Shown in pieces: positions 47,434 to 59,754 of a stretch of DNA of 64,000 bases (positions within the stretch are counted from its first letter, which is position 1; each line of letters begins with the position of its first letter). The notes beneath the pieces were generated by a model. It worked only from the letters and a program-made list of their open reading frames with translations. It was not told where the DNA came from and did no database searches. This DNA is from Deltaproteobacteria bacterium (GTDB taxonomy: Bacteria > Desulfobacterota > Binatia > UBA9968 > JAJDTQ01): NCBI GenBank assembly GCA_026712905.1, contig JAPOPM010000199.1:1-64000 (forward strand). The letters are read 5' to 3'. The translations under genes and the position numbers were made by a program.

Positions 47434-47535
47434 CGTCATTCCCGCGCAAGCGGGAATCCAGGGGCGGGGAGGCGGTGAAACGCCGCTGCAGTGCCCCACC
47501 ACCACCCCTGGATTCCCGCTTCCGCGGGAATGACG
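47434..47535. repeat. 102-bp inverted-repeat element, full length
   Basis: Arms CGTCATTCCCGCGCAAGCGG and its partner, core GAAACGCCGCTGCAGTGCCC in the inverse orientation relative to 26237. Confidence 0.85.
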
Positions 47536-47733
47536 GTTCGGGGTGGCGGTGCCATCGCCGGTTTGGGTGGAGTTTGACACAGCCGCTTCCGCGGGAATGA
47601 CGACTCGGTGGGTTGGTGCCAATTCTTGTCCGGACGCAGGAGCAACCGTTGCGAGGCGCAGCCGAGCCAATTTTGGGCCGCCCCTTACGACGCACGGCGG
47701 CGGCGCGACGCCCCTCCCTCGTCGTCCTCCGGC

Positions 47734-49059
<1,326 letters not shown>

Positions 49060-49082
49060 TCAGGCACGGCGTGGACATGACC

Positions 49083-49113
49083 GCCTGGATTCCCGCTTCC
49101 GCGGGAATGACGA
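49083..49113. repeat. Right arm of the 102-bp element
   Basis: CCTGGATTCCCGCTTCCGCG followed by GGAATGACGAA, one half only, between eno and ftsB. Confidence 0.75.
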
Positions 49114-49165
49114 ATCAGGGGCCAGTTGCACTCCGGACGCCGATAAACCATGATAGAATCGTCCT

Positions 49166-49492
49166 ATGGTCCCGGCGCAAAAATGGTCGCGGCGCGTCGT
49201 CAACTACGGCCTTGGGGCCGTGTTGTCGCTGACGCTGTTCTTCTTGGTGTTCGGCGAGTGGGGGCTCGTGCACTACCGGCGCTTGGTGGAGGAACGCCGG
49301 CTGCTGGAAGAACGGTCCCAGGCGCTGCAACGTGAGAACGAGATGCTGCGCGAGAAGATCTACCTTATCCAAAAGGACGACCGCTACCTGGAGAAGCTCG
49401 CGCGAGAGGAGTTCGGGCTGGCGCGCGAGGGGGAGACCATCTACCTGTTCCCGGCCGGCGGGATTCAGAACGCGGGTCGGTCAGAACATTGA
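49166..49492 (+). CDS. ftsB: Septum formation initiator FtsB/DivIC
   Basis: 108 residues: one transmembrane helix (YGLGAVLSLTLFFLVFGEWG) and then a parallel coiled coil (RRLVEERRLLEERSQALQRE) ending in the family segment YLEKLAREEFGLAREGETIY. FtsB bridges FtsL and FtsQ at the division site. It is divergent from eno, the usual arrangement. The ribosome site is weak. A tRNA-Gly gene starts 37 bases after the stop. Confidence 0.92.
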   Translation: MVPAQKWSRRVVNYGLGAVLSLTLFFLVFGEWGLVHYRRLVEERRLLEERSQALQRENEMLREKIYLIQKDDRYLEKLAREEFGLAREGETIYLFPAGGIQNAGRSEH

Positions 49493-49528
49493 CATCGCGT
49501 CCGCGATCCCATATGGGGTTAGCCTAGA

Positions 49529-49603
<75 letters not shown>

Positions 49604-49630
49604 AACTCAGCGCCTTCAGCGCATCCTTCC

Positions 49631-50818
49631 CTAGTCTTTCGACGGTTCTCCCTTGGCCGGTTTCTCTTGCGCGGCCTCCGCCTCGTCCCCGGCTGCCGCG
49701 GCCGCACCAGAACCGGTGCCCGCGCCTTCCGCGTCCTCCGCTTCCGCTTCGCCGCGCTCCTCCTCCCCGTTCGCCGTATCTCCGGCGAGCGCGTGCACCA
49801 TGCGCTCCACCGAGATGGCGCCCACGGTGCGGCCCTCCACGTCCACCACCGGCGCTTCCTCGCCGGAAGCATCCACCACCCGCGACAGGGCCTCCTCCAG
49901 CACCATGTCGGAAGGAATCCCCTCGTCCGCGTCCGGTTCGGCGGACGGCGCGCCTTCCTCGGCCGGTTCCATGATGGAGCCCACCTGGATCACGCGCCCG
50001 CGGTTGATGTTGCGTGTGAAGTTGGAGATGTAGTCGTCGCTGGGCTGGAGCACGATCTCCTGGGAGTCGCCGTTCTGCACCACCACGCCGTCGCGCAGGA
50101 TGGCGATGCGGTCGCCGATGGTGATGGCCTCGTCGAGGTCGTGGGTGACGAACAGGATGGTGCGGTGCAGCTCGCGCTGCAGCTCCAGCAGCAGCGTCTG
50201 CATGTCCGCGCGAATGAGCGGGTCCAGGGCGCTGAAAGCCTCGTCCATGAGCAGGATCTCGGCCTCGGTGGCCAGCGCCCGGGCCAGCCCCACGCGCTGC
50301 TGCATGCCGCCGGACAGCTCATGCGGATACGAGGCCTCGTACCCGGTGAGCGCCACCCGGTCGATCCAGCGCTGGGCGCGCTCGTCGCATTCCGGGCGCG
50401 CCACGCCCTGCATCTGCACGCCGTAGCGCACGTTCTCCAGCACCGTGCGGTGCGGGAACAGGGCGAAGTGCTGGAACACCATGCTCACCCTGTGGCGGCG
50501 CAGGCCCTGCAGCGCGGCGCGGTCGAGGGTGCACACGTCCTGGCCGTCCACCTCGACGGTGCCCTCGGTGGGCTCGATGAGGCGGTTGACGTGACGCACC
50601 AGGGTGGACTTGCCGCAGCCGCTGAGCCCCATGACCACCTGGATGCTGCCCGTCTCCACGGTCAGGTCGATGTCGCGCAGCGCCAGCACGTGCCCGTGGG
50701 TTTCCAGCAGCTCCTGCTTGTCCATGCCCTCGCGCACGTAGGGCATCACCGACCCGGGGTCGGCGCCGAACACCTTGTACAGCGAGCGGATCTGGATATG
50801 CGAGGAATCGGTCGTCAT
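49631..50818 (-). CDS. Glycine betaine/proline-type ABC transporter ATPase (ProV/OpuAA-like)
   Basis: 395 residues from the ATG at 50818. Walker A GLSGCGKST, Q-loop MVFQHFALFPHRTVLENV, signature LSGGMQQRVGLARALA, Walker B ILLMDEAFSALDP, and a His switch FVTHDLDEA are all present. A ProV-like N-terminus (KVFGADPGSVMPYVREGMDK) precedes them. The C-terminal half has a CBS-like segment (VVDVEGRTVGAISVERMVHA) and an unusual Glu/Ala/Gly-rich tail. The start shares one base with the permease stop (TGATG). No binding protein is next to it; it likely imports a quaternary ammonium compound. Confidence 0.9.
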   Translation of the reverse strand: MTTDSSHIQIRSLYKVFGADPGSVMPYVREGMDKQELLETHGHVLALRDIDLTVETGSIQVVMGLSGCGKSTLVRHVNRLIEPTEGTVEVDGQDVCTLDRAALQGLRRHRVSMVFQHFALFPHRTVLENVRYGVQMQGVARPECDERAQRWIDRVALTGYEASYPHELSGGMQQRVGLARALATEAEILLMDEAFSALDPLIRADMQTLLLELQRELHRTILFVTHDLDEAITIGDRIAILRDGVVVQNGDSQEIVLQPSDDYISNFTRNINRGRVIQVGSIMEPAEEGAPSAEPDADEGIPSDMVLEEALSRVVDASGEEAPVVDVEGRTVGAISVERMVHALAGDTANGEEERGEAEAEDAEGAGTGSGAAAAAGDEAEAAQEKPAKGEPSKD

Positions 50819-51699
50819 CAGCTTTTCCTGCCGCTCTGGATGCGCCGTCCGTAGCTCTGGGTGATGCGGTCGAAGACGATGGCGAGCGCCACCACCGCCG
50901 CGCCGTTGAACAGGCCCAGCGCGAAATACTGGTTGGTCACGGCCTGGAGAACCGGCTGGCCCAGCCCTCTCACGCCGATCATGGACGCGATCACCACCAT
51001 GGACAGGGCCATCATGATGGTCTGGTTGACCCCCGCCATGATGTTGGGCAGCGCCAGCGGTATCTGGATGTCGAACAGCCGCCGCCAGGTGTCCGTGCCG
51101 AAGGCGTCGGCGGCTTCCAGCACCTCCTTGTCCACCAGCCGGATGCCGAGGTTGGTGAGCCGGATCACGGGCGCCACCGCGTAGATCACCACGGCGATGA
51201 GGCCGGGGATCTTGCCGAGGCCGAAGAGCATCACCACCGGGATCAGGTAGACGAAGATGGGCATGGTCTGCATGATGTCCAGGATCGGCGTGATCAACGC
51301 CTGCACCCGGTCTGAGCGCGACATCCAGATGCCCACCGGAATGCCGATGGAGATGGCGATCAGCGTGGCGACGAAGATGATCGCCAGGGTGCGCATGGTG
51401 TCTTCCCACATGCCCAGGTAGCCGATGAGGAAGAGCGCCACGGCCACACCGACGGCCAGCCGCTTGCTGCGCCCGGCCACGTAGCACAGCGCGGCCACCG
51501 CCAGGATCACCAGCCACCAGGGGGCGGCCAGCAGCAGCCGCTCGAACCAGATGAGGAAGTAGAGCAGGGGATCGAAGAAGCTCTCGATGCTGTCGCCGTA
51601 GGTCCGGGAAAACGACCGGTACCCGGTGTCGAACACCCTCTTGAGCTCGCGCAGCGACGCCGCGTCTAGGGTGGGAAATTCTTGCAGCCAGCCAGTCAT
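50818..51699 (-). CDS. ProW/OpuAB-like ABC transporter permease
   Basis: 293 residues with about six membrane segments. The binding-protein-dependent permease signature appears as EAADAFGTDTWRRLFDIQIP (the EAA loop that contacts the ATPase). IPVGIWMSRSDRVQALITPI and ILDIMQTMPIFVYLIPVVML are typical of ProW. The N-terminus is a periplasm-side segment (LQEFPTLDAASLRELKRVFD). GGAAGGTG precedes the ATG at 51699. It is upstream of and overlapping the ATPase gene. Confidence 0.92.
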   Translation of the reverse strand: MTGWLQEFPTLDAASLRELKRVFDTGYRSFSRTYGDSIESFFDPLLYFLIWFERLLLAAPWWLVILAVAALCYVAGRSKRLAVGVAVALFLIGYLGMWEDTMRTLAIIFVATLIAISIGIPVGIWMSRSDRVQALITPILDIMQTMPIFVYLIPVVMLFGLGKIPGLIAVVIYAVAPVIRLTNLGIRLVDKEVLEAADAFGTDTWRRLFDIQIPLALPNIMAGVNQTIMMALSMVVIASMIGVRGLGQPVLQAVTNQYFALGLFNGAAVVALAIVFDRITQSYGRRIQSGRKS

Positions 51700-51770
51700 G
51701 GCACCTTCCGGGTTTGCGCCCTTCGACTGCGCGCCGCTGGCGCGCCGCTACGCTCGGGACGCCGTCTTTC

Positions 51771-54524
51771 CTACGCGTGCGCCTCCGCCCAGTTCTCGCC
51801 CGTGTGGACGTCCACCACCAGGCCGCAGCGCAACTCCGCCGCCCCCTCCATGCACTCCTTCACGAGCCCGGTGGCCTCCTCCAGCGAGGTGCGCGGCACC
51901 TCGAACACCAGCTCGTCGTGCACCGTGAGCAGCATGCGCGCCACCGGCTGCTCCAGCAGCGCCTCGTCCACCGCGATCATGGCGCGCTTCATGATATCGG
52001 CGGCGGTGCCCTGGATGGGCGCGTTGAGCGCCATGCGCTCGCCCACCGCGCGCATGCGGAAGTTGGACGACTGGAGCTCCGGCAGATAGCGCCGGCGCCC
52101 GAACATGGTCGTGGTGAAGCCGTCCACCCTAGCGCGTTCCACCTGCGCGTCCAGGAACGCCTTCACGCCCGGGAACTGGGCGTAGTAGGCATCGATGAAC
52201 TCGCGCGCCTCGCCCACCTCGATGCCCAGCCGCTGGGACACGCCGAAGGCGGACATGCCGTAGGCGATGCCGTAGGAGAACTGCTTCACGCGCCCGCGCA
52301 TCTCGGTGGTGACCCCGTCCACCGGCACGCCGAACACCTTGGCCGCGGTGGCCGCGTGGAAGTCGTGGCCGTGGGCGAAGGCGTCCAGGAAGCTCGGGTC
52401 CTCGGACAGGTGCGCCAGCACCCGCAGCTCGATCTGCGAGTAGTCCGCGGACAGCAGCACGTTGTCCGGCGGGGCCACGAAGGCGCGCCGGATCTGCCGC
52501 CCCAGGTCCGCCCGGATGGGAATGTTCTGCAGGTTCGGCGCCGACGACGACAGCCGCCCGGTGGCGGCCGCGGCCTGCTCGTAGGTGGTGTGGATGCGCC
52601 CGGTCTCCTGGTTGACCAGGCTCAGCAGGGAGTCGGTGAAGCCGGTGCGGAGCTTGGCCACCTCGCGGTACTCCAGCAGCGTGTCGATGATGGGGTGGCG
52701 CCCCGCCAGCTTGCCCAGCTCGGCGGCGTCGGTGGAGTAGCCGGTCTTGATCTTCTTGGTCTTGGGCAGGCCGAGCTTGTCGAACAGGATGCGCGACAAC
52801 TGCGGGTGCGAGTTGACGTTGAAGGTCTCGCCGGCGTGCTCCTGGACCTTGGCCTGAAGCGTGTCCATGCGTTCGCCGAGGTCCCGGTTGAGGCCGCCGA
52901 GATAACCGTCGTCCACCAGGATGCCGGCGTGCTCCATGCGCGCCAGCACCTCGGTCAGCGGGAACTCCAGGGTCTGCGCCAGCTCCCAGCTTCCGGCCTC
53001 CTCGAGACGCGCCTCGAGCACGGCGGCCGCCGCCTGCACCGCCGCCGCCTCGGAAGCCAGCCGGCGCCGCCGCTGCGCCTGCTCGCGGTCCTCGTCGCCG
53101 GAGTTGAGGAGGTCTCCCTGCACGCCGCCGGCCGGCGCTTCCTCGGCGCCGGCGCTTCCGCCACGGGCCCCGTGCCCGCCGCCTTCGGAAGCCTTGCCGT
53201 CCTCCGCCTCCTCGTCCAGGGCCGCGTCGAGATGGCGGGCAACGATGTCCTTGAGCGCGTAGCCGCCGCTGGCGCCGGGGTCCAGCAGGTAGGCGGCGAT
53301 CTTGAGGTCGCAGCGCACGCCGCGCAGCCGGCCGCCGTTGCGCAGCATCGCGCCGTACAGCGGCTTGGCCTCGTACACCGCCTTGGCCACGCCGGCGTCC
53401 GCCAGCACCGCGGCCGCGCCCGCCGCGCCGTCCAAGGGCAGCATCCCCACCTCGCCCGGCCGGGCGCACAGCGCCGCCATGCCGTCGTCCCACGCCACCG
53501 CCACCGACCCGGCCGCGGGCACGTCCGCGCCGGAGGCCCACTGGGAGATGGACTCGGGCCGGATCACCGACTCCGCCGCGGGCGGCGCGGCGCCGGGGGC
53601 CGCCAACGCCAGGAAGCGCTCGTACAGGGTGCGGAACTCCAGCGAGGTGAACAGCCGGCGCACCGTCTCCGGGTCCCACGGCCGGCGCTCGAACACGCTC
53701 GCGTCGGTCTCCAGGGGCACGTCGTCCAGGAGCCGCCCGAGCTTGCGGTTGAGCTTCACCTGGTCGGCGCACTCCTCGATGCCCTTGCGGATCTTGGGGG
53801 TCAGCTCGGCGGCGTGCTCGATGATGCCCTCGATGTCGCCGTACTTCTCGAGGAGCCGGGCCGCGGTCTTGTCGCCCACGCCGGGCACGCCCGGCAGGTT
53901 GTCGGCCTGCTCGCCCTTGAGGGCGGCGAAGTCGGTCCAGCGCTCGGGGCCGACGCCGTAGCGCTCCACCACCATGGCCGGATCGTAGCGGATCATGTCG
54001 GTGACGCCCCGGCGCGTCATCAGCACGGTGACGTCGTCGTTCACGAGCTGCAGGCAGTCGCGGTCGCCGCTCACGATGATCACGTGGTGGCCCGCCTCGC
54101 GCCCGCGCCGGGCCAGGGTCGCCAGCAGGTCGTCGGCCTCGTACCCCTCCAGCTCCACCACCGGGAGGCACAGCGCCTCCAGCACCTCGCGGATGAGCGG
54201 GAACTGCCCGCGCAGGGTCTGGGGCGTCTCGCTCCGCCCCGCCTTGTACGCCGGATACTGGTCCAGCCGGAACTGCGGCTCGCCCTTGTCCATGCACGCG
54301 ATCACCGCGTCCGGCCGCTCCTCGCTCTCCAGCTTGAAGAGCATCGAGGTGAACCCGAACACCGCGTTGGTCACCTGCCCGGAGCTGGTCACCAACGTCT
54401 CCGGCAGCGCGAAGAAGGCGCGGAAGGCGAGCGAATAGCTGTCCAGGAGAAGGACGCGGTGCTTGGCCGTGCTTGCCTCGGCTGCGCTCCCCGGTCGACT
54501 GGAATCATCTCCTTTCGCGGCCAT
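51771..54524 (-). CDS. polA: DNA polymerase I, without proofreading motifs
   Basis: 917 residues. The N-terminal 5'-3' exonuclease/flap domain is present (LLLDSYSLAFRAFFALP, EGYEADDLLATLA, VSGDRDCLQLV, GVPGVGDKTAARLL). The central 3'-5' exonuclease-like domain lacks its catalytic residues: motif I is AWDDGMAAL instead of DxE, motif II lacks the Asp and motif III reads LASEAAAVQAA instead of YxxxD. An acidic, Gly-rich insert follows at about 440-480. The polymerase domain is intact: motif A LSADYSQIELRVLA, O-helix VKQFSYGIAYGMS, motif C TVHDELVFEV. Replicates gaps in repair and lagging-strand processing. Confidence 0.96.
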   Translation of the reverse strand: MAAKGDDSSRPGSAAEASTAKHRVLLLDSYSLAFRAFFALPETLVTSSGQVTNAVFGFTSMLFKLESEERPDAVIACMDKGEPQFRLDQYPAYKAGRSETPQTLRGQFPLIREVLEALCLPVVELEGYEADDLLATLARRGREAGHHVIIVSGDRDCLQLVNDDVTVLMTRRGVTDMIRYDPAMVVERYGVGPERWTDFAALKGEQADNLPGVPGVGDKTAARLLEKYGDIEGIIEHAAELTPKIRKGIEECADQVKLNRKLGRLLDDVPLETDASVFERRPWDPETVRRLFTSLEFRTLYERFLALAAPGAAPPAAESVIRPESISQWASGADVPAAGSVAVAWDDGMAALCARPGEVGMLPLDGAAGAAAVLADAGVAKAVYEAKPLYGAMLRNGGRLRGVRCDLKIAAYLLDPGASGGYALKDIVARHLDAALDEEAEDGKASEGGGHGARGGSAGAEEAPAGGVQGDLLNSGDEDREQAQRRRRLASEAAAVQAAAAVLEARLEEAGSWELAQTLEFPLTEVLARMEHAGILVDDGYLGGLNRDLGERMDTLQAKVQEHAGETFNVNSHPQLSRILFDKLGLPKTKKIKTGYSTDAAELGKLAGRHPIIDTLLEYREVAKLRTGFTDSLLSLVNQETGRIHTTYEQAAAATGRLSSSAPNLQNIPIRADLGRQIRRAFVAPPDNVLLSADYSQIELRVLAHLSEDPSFLDAFAHGHDFHAATAAKVFGVPVDGVTTEMRGRVKQFSYGIAYGMSAFGVSQRLGIEVGEAREFIDAYYAQFPGVKAFLDAQVERARVDGFTTTMFGRRRYLPELQSSNFRMRAVGERMALNAPIQGTAADIMKRAMIAVDEALLEQPVARMLLTVHDELVFEVPRTSLEEATGLVKECMEGAAELRCGLVVDVHTGENWAEAHA

Positions 54525-54620
54525 GCAAGAAGTCTACTCCGGGGGGTAAAGGAGGGTCAAGGACGTTTACGAAAACCCTTGAGAACCCGTGCGCGGCGCC
54601 GATGTTCCTTTTGTGGGCAG

Positions 54621-54701
54621 CCTTGACTTTGGCCGGGTTTCTTGGTTCCGTGTTTTGGAACGAACCGTAAACGTGCGCGCGGCGCATCCGGAGATGCCAT
54701 G
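54621..54701 (+). promoter_or_regulatory. Conserved leader of coiled-coil family gene 3
   Basis: TTGACT at 54623, then TTGGCCGGGTTTCTTGG and TTTTGGAACG, 79 bases before the ATG at 54702. Third copy of the block at 41919 and 44469. Confidence 0.6.
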
Positions 54702-55103
54702 ATGGGCTTGATCGTTTCCGAACTCTACGATGCGCTGGTCGACGCCGGGGCTTCGCCGGACAGGGCGAAGGCCGCGGCGGGCGCCGTACCCTCGACGGAC
54801 AACGTGAGCACCAAGGAAGACATCGCCAGGATCGAGGCCAGATTCGACAGGGTCGAGGCCAACATGGCCACCAAGGAAGAGCTGGCAAAACTCGAGGCCA
54901 GGCTCGACCGCGTCGAGGCCAACATGGTCACCAAGGAGGAGCTGGCAAAACTCGAGGCCAGGCTCGACCGCGTCGAGGCCAACATGGTCACCAAGGAGGA
55001 CTTTGCAAGACTCGACAAACAGGTCGCGGTCCTGCGGTTGGCGGTGTTCGGATTCGGCTCGACCATCGTAGGCTTGCTGGTGAAGTTGGCCTTCTTCCCG
55101 TAG
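54702..55103 (+). CDS. Coiled-coil membrane protein, DUF1640-like family, copy 3
   Basis: 133 residues from the ATG at 54702 (another ATG lies three bases earlier). MGLIVSELYDALVDAGASPD opening; then repeats of KLEARLDRVEANMATKEELA, the unit duplicated nearly exactly at DNA level; then a C-terminal membrane helix (LAVFGFGSTIVGLLVKLAFF) ending FP. It is the best-conserved of the three. Divergent from polA. Probably forms a membrane-tethered oligomer; function unknown. Confidence 0.78.
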   Translation: MGLIVSELYDALVDAGASPDRAKAAAGAVPSTDNVSTKEDIARIEARFDRVEANMATKEELAKLEARLDRVEANMVTKEELAKLEARLDRVEANMVTKEDFARLDKQVAVLRLAVFGFGSTIVGLLVKLAFFP

Positions 55104-55207
55104 GCCCGAACCCTGTCCTACTCAGCCCCGCCCCGCCCCTGGATTCCCGCTTTCCAGGCTGTGTCAAAACGTCGTCCGGACAAGAATCGGCGCCAACCCC
55201 CCCGATT

Positions 55208-55309
55208 CGTCATTCCCGCGGAAGCGGGAATCCAGGGGCGGCGAGGCGGGGAAACGCCGCTGTAGTGCCCCACCACCACCCCTGGATTCCCGCTTCCGCG
55301 GGAATGACG
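55208..55309. repeat. 102-bp inverted-repeat element, full length
   Basis: Standard arms, core GAAACGCCGCTGTAGTGCCC. Flanked on both sides by GTGTCAAAAC/TTTTGACACAGCC modules. The gap 55104-55378 holds nothing else. Confidence 0.85.
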
Positions 55310-55378
55310 AATCGAGGAGGCTCTGCCTCATCAGTTTTGACACAGCCTGTTTCGCCGTAATGACGGGTTCCCCGGGGC

Positions 55379-57061
<1,683 letters not shown>

Positions 57062-57156
57062 GTGCTCGTCTCCCTTCGCGGCCCTCTCCGGCCGACCCTC
57101 CGTTTGAGTTTAGACGGTTTGCGCGCTAGGGGGAACTTTGCCGAGAGTTTGCGCCC

Positions 57157-57879
57157 ATGAGCCATTCCCCCACATCCATCCCGCCGCGCGCCGTGGTTGT
57201 CCGGCACGTCGCTTTCGAAGACCTGGGGTCATTCGCCGGCCCGTTGGCCGAGGGCGGCTGGCGCGTCCAGTATGTCGAGGCCGGCCTGGATGGGCTCGAC
57301 GCGGCGGCGGACGCCGATCTGCTGGTGGTCCTGGGCGGTCCCATCGGCGCCGGGGACGACGGCCCGTATCCCTTCCTGACGGAGGAGGTGCGCCTCATCG
57401 AAGGCCGCCTGGCGGCGGACCGGCCGACCCTGGGCATCTGCCTGGGCGCCCAGCTCATGGCGCGGGCGCTGGGGGCGCGGGTGTACGGCGCGGGACGCAA
57501 GGAAATCGGTTGGGGGCCGCTCTCCCTGAGCGAAGCCGGGGCCGCGTCGGCCCTGAGCCTGTTGGCGCCGGACCGTGCCTCGGTGCTCCACTGGCACGGC
57601 GACACCTTCGACCTGCCGCACGGCGCGATCCACCTGGCCGCCACCGAGGTGTGCGAGAACCAGGCCTTCGGTTGGGGCGAGCGCGCGCTGGCGCTCCAGT
57701 TTCATCCCGAGGTGACCGCCGCCGGCCTCGAGCGCTGGTTCATCGGCCACACCCTGGAAATCGCGACCACCCCGGACATCTCGGTGGCGCAACTCCGTGA
57801 CGCCACCCGCCGGTTCGCGCCGGCGCTGGAACGCCAGGGACCGGCGTTCCTCCGCCGCTGGCTCGGGCGTGTGCTGTAA
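57157..57879 (+). CDS. Class I glutamine amidotransferase-like protein (GMP synthase-type domain)
   Basis: 240 residues. Catalytic Cys95 in LGICLGAQ, with His183 and Glu185 in LQFHPEV: a full GATase1 triad. The overall match is to stand-alone GuaA-like amidotransferases that are often annotated for glutamine or gamma-glutamyl compounds. The extended C-terminus (DATRRFAPALERQGPAF) is of the stand-alone type. No synthetase partner is visible. Divergent from gpmI. Confidence 0.9.
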   Translation: MSHSPTSIPPRAVVVRHVAFEDLGSFAGPLAEGGWRVQYVEAGLDGLDAAADADLLVVLGGPIGAGDDGPYPFLTEEVRLIEGRLAADRPTLGICLGAQLMARALGARVYGAGRKEIGWGPLSLSEAGAASALSLLAPDRASVLHWHGDTFDLPHGAIHLAATEVCENQAFGWGERALALQFHPEVTAAGLERWFIGHTLEIATTPDISVAQLRDATRRFAPALERQGPAFLRRWLGRVL

Positions 57880-57906
57880 AACGCCTAAGGCACCAACTCC
57901 CTGAAC

Positions 57907-58008
57907 CGTCATTCCCGCGGAAGCGGGAATCCAGGGGCGGGGAGGCGGGGAAACGCCGCTGTAGTGCCCCGCCACCACCCCTGGATTCCCGCTTCCGCGG
58001 GAATGACG
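57907..58008. repeat. 102-bp inverted-repeat element, full length
   Basis: Standard arms and core GAAACGCCGCTGTAGTGCCC, followed directly by the 67-bp tandem array. Confidence 0.85.
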
Positions 58009-58068
58009 GTTCGGGGGGTTGGTGCCAATTCGTGTCCGGACGACGTTTTGTCACGGCCTGTTCCGCGC

Positions 58069-58277
58069 GAATGACGGTTCGCGGGGCTGCGCCTTACCTG
58101 GCCGAGCGGAGTCTTGTCACGGCCTGTTCCGCAGGAATGACGGTTCGCGGGGCTGCGCCTTTGCCTGGCCGAGCGGAGTCTTGTCACGGCCTGTTCCGCG
58201 CGAATGACGGTTCGCGGGGCTGCGCCTTTGCCTGGCCGAGCGGAGTCTTGACAAAGCCTGTTCCGCGGGAATGACGG
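58069..58277. repeat. Tandem array of a 67-bp unit, three copies
   Basis: GAATGACGG recurs at 58069, 58135, 58202 and 58269. Each unit is GAATGACGGTTCGCGGGGCT, then GCGCCTTTGCCTGGCCGAGC, then GGAGTCTTGTCACGGCCTG and TTCCGCGC. It ends just before the stop of the minus-strand gene at 58305. Confidence 0.85.
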
Positions 58278-58304
58278 AGGAAGTGGCGCGGCGGCCGTTC
58301 CGCC

Positions 58305-59222
58305 TCATCCCGCGATTTCCTCCAGTTCGCCGCGGGTGTCGATGTCCTTGGCGAAGGAGCGGATGCGGGTCACCGTCAGGGCCACGGGCTGGGGCATGGC
58401 GCCGGCGTCGTCCCGGACGATGATCTGGCGGGACAGCTCGGCGGCGAGCTCCGGCACTGTAAGGCGCCGCGCGGTGTAGCGCAGGTAGGTCTTCAGGATG
58501 CCGTAGGGTGCCGCCAGGGTGCGTCCCGGGCAGCGGAAGTTCCGCAGCAGGCGCGCGTCTTCCTCCAGCCACAAGCCCACGGCCCTCAGCGTGATGCGGG
58601 TCAGGCGCTCGTAGATGCTGCGGTTGCGGTAGCGGTACGCCATCATGAGGAACATGTTGAACCAGTCGAGGCGGATGGCGTTCGCCCGCAGCACCAGCAA
58701 GTGGCCGGGATAGAGGTTCAGCAACGGCTCGCGCGGCGCCGGACGCATGCGGTAGCTGGGCTTCCAACGGCTGACGCCCATCTCCTCGGCCTCGGCCGCG
58801 ATCATCTGCCACCACAGGCCCCTGTCGGCACTGGGCCCGTAGCCCTCGTCCAGCAGGGTCCGGAACTCTTCCGCCGTGGGCAGGATGTCGCAGGCCGAGA
58901 CCGCCACCGGGCGGTCCGGGTAGCGCTCGGTCAGGAGGGCGGCGAACCGCTGGATGTTGGCCAGGAGATCTCCCGGGGTATCACTGATCTCGCAGTCCAC
59001 CAGGTCCCCATAGACGTGCCGCGGCCCCACCAGAACGGGGTCCTCGAACCGGTGGCTTTCGCGCATCCGGTGGATCAGTTCGCCCGCGATGCAGCGACCG
59101 GACGGCAGGCGTACGGCGCCCTTGAAACCCTTCAGCACGTCTTCGGGCGCCACGCCCTCCGGTATGGTTTCAACCCGGTCGTTGCCGCCAGCCATCACGA
59201 GGACCGGCAACAGGTCATTCAT
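58305..59222 (-). CDS. Nucleotidyltransferase-like protein (MobA/NTP-transferase fold), function unknown
   Basis: 305 residues from the ATG at 59222, with GGAGCGAG upstream. The first 110 residues resemble an NTP-transferase fold: VLVMAGGNDRV at the start, LKGFKGAVRLPSGRCIAGEL with a Lys pair, then a conserved-looking PVAVSACDILPTAEEF that would place an Asp at the metal site. The rest is helical (LVLRANAIRLDWFNMFLMMA). The gene is near molybdopterin genes but I cannot link it to them. Substrate unknown. Confidence 0.5.
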   Translation of the reverse strand: MNDLLPVLVMAGGNDRVETIPEGVAPEDVLKGFKGAVRLPSGRCIAGELIHRMRESHRFEDPVLVGPRHVYGDLVDCEISDTPGDLLANIQRFAALLTERYPDRPVAVSACDILPTAEEFRTLLDEGYGPSADRGLWWQMIAAEAEEMGVSRWKPSYRMRPAPREPLLNLYPGHLLVLRANAIRLDWFNMFLMMAYRYRNRSIYERLTRITLRAVGLWLEEDARLLRNFRCPGRTLAAPYGILKTYLRYTARRLTVPELAAELSRQIIVRDDAGAMPQPVALTVTRIRSFAKDIDTRGELEEIAG

Positions 59223-59460
59223 GGGCTTCTCGCTCCGTCGGTGTAGGACTGCTGAGCCACGGACCGGCTCCCGGGTCCGTGGCGCTCGACCGCCGGGGAT
59301 CAGTATGCCTCCCTCCGGCGGCGCTCTCAAGCTCCCTTCGCGAGTGTGTCATCTTTTGAAAAATAGAGACGAAACTGCTAGTCAAGAAGGAGGAGCCGCA
59401 TGCTGGCCGGAACGGTCCTCGACACGGATCGTGCCGGCGCTCGAAAGCGGCCGCACCAAC

Positions 59461-59649
59461 ATGCCGACCACCATCAAGTGCCCCATTTGTCGTACCGAAA
59501 CGCCATGGACCGGCAATCCTTGCCGGCCCTTCTGCTCGGAGCGCTGCCGGTTCGTCGACCTCGGCGCCTGGGCGGGCGGGACCTACCGCGTTGCCGGCGA
59601 CGAACTGGTGGACGAGTCGCAGCCCATCGAAGAATCCGAGCCTCGATGA
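59461..59649 (+). CDS. yacG: DNA gyrase inhibitor YacG (zinc protein)
   Basis: 62 residues. Zinc is bound by the C-x2-C and C-x3-C pair in KCPICRTETPW and PFCSERCRFVDLG, and the family tail WAGGTYRVAGDE follows. The ATG at 59461 starts the domain exactly; a longer open frame upstream is a shadow of the nucleotidyltransferase gene. YacG binds GyrB and blocks DNA binding. An LpxA gene starts 105 bases downstream. Confidence 0.92.
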   Translation: MPTTIKCPICRTETPWTGNPCRPFCSERCRFVDLGAWAGGTYRVAGDELVDESQPIEESEPR

Positions 59650-59754
59650 ATCAGTATCCCGTACCCGACCCAATGCCCAGATCCGGCGCCTTCCGCTCGA
59701 GGTTGCCTGTCGAATCTTCGGCAGCGCTTCAGCCGTAACAGCCGGAGATCAACC

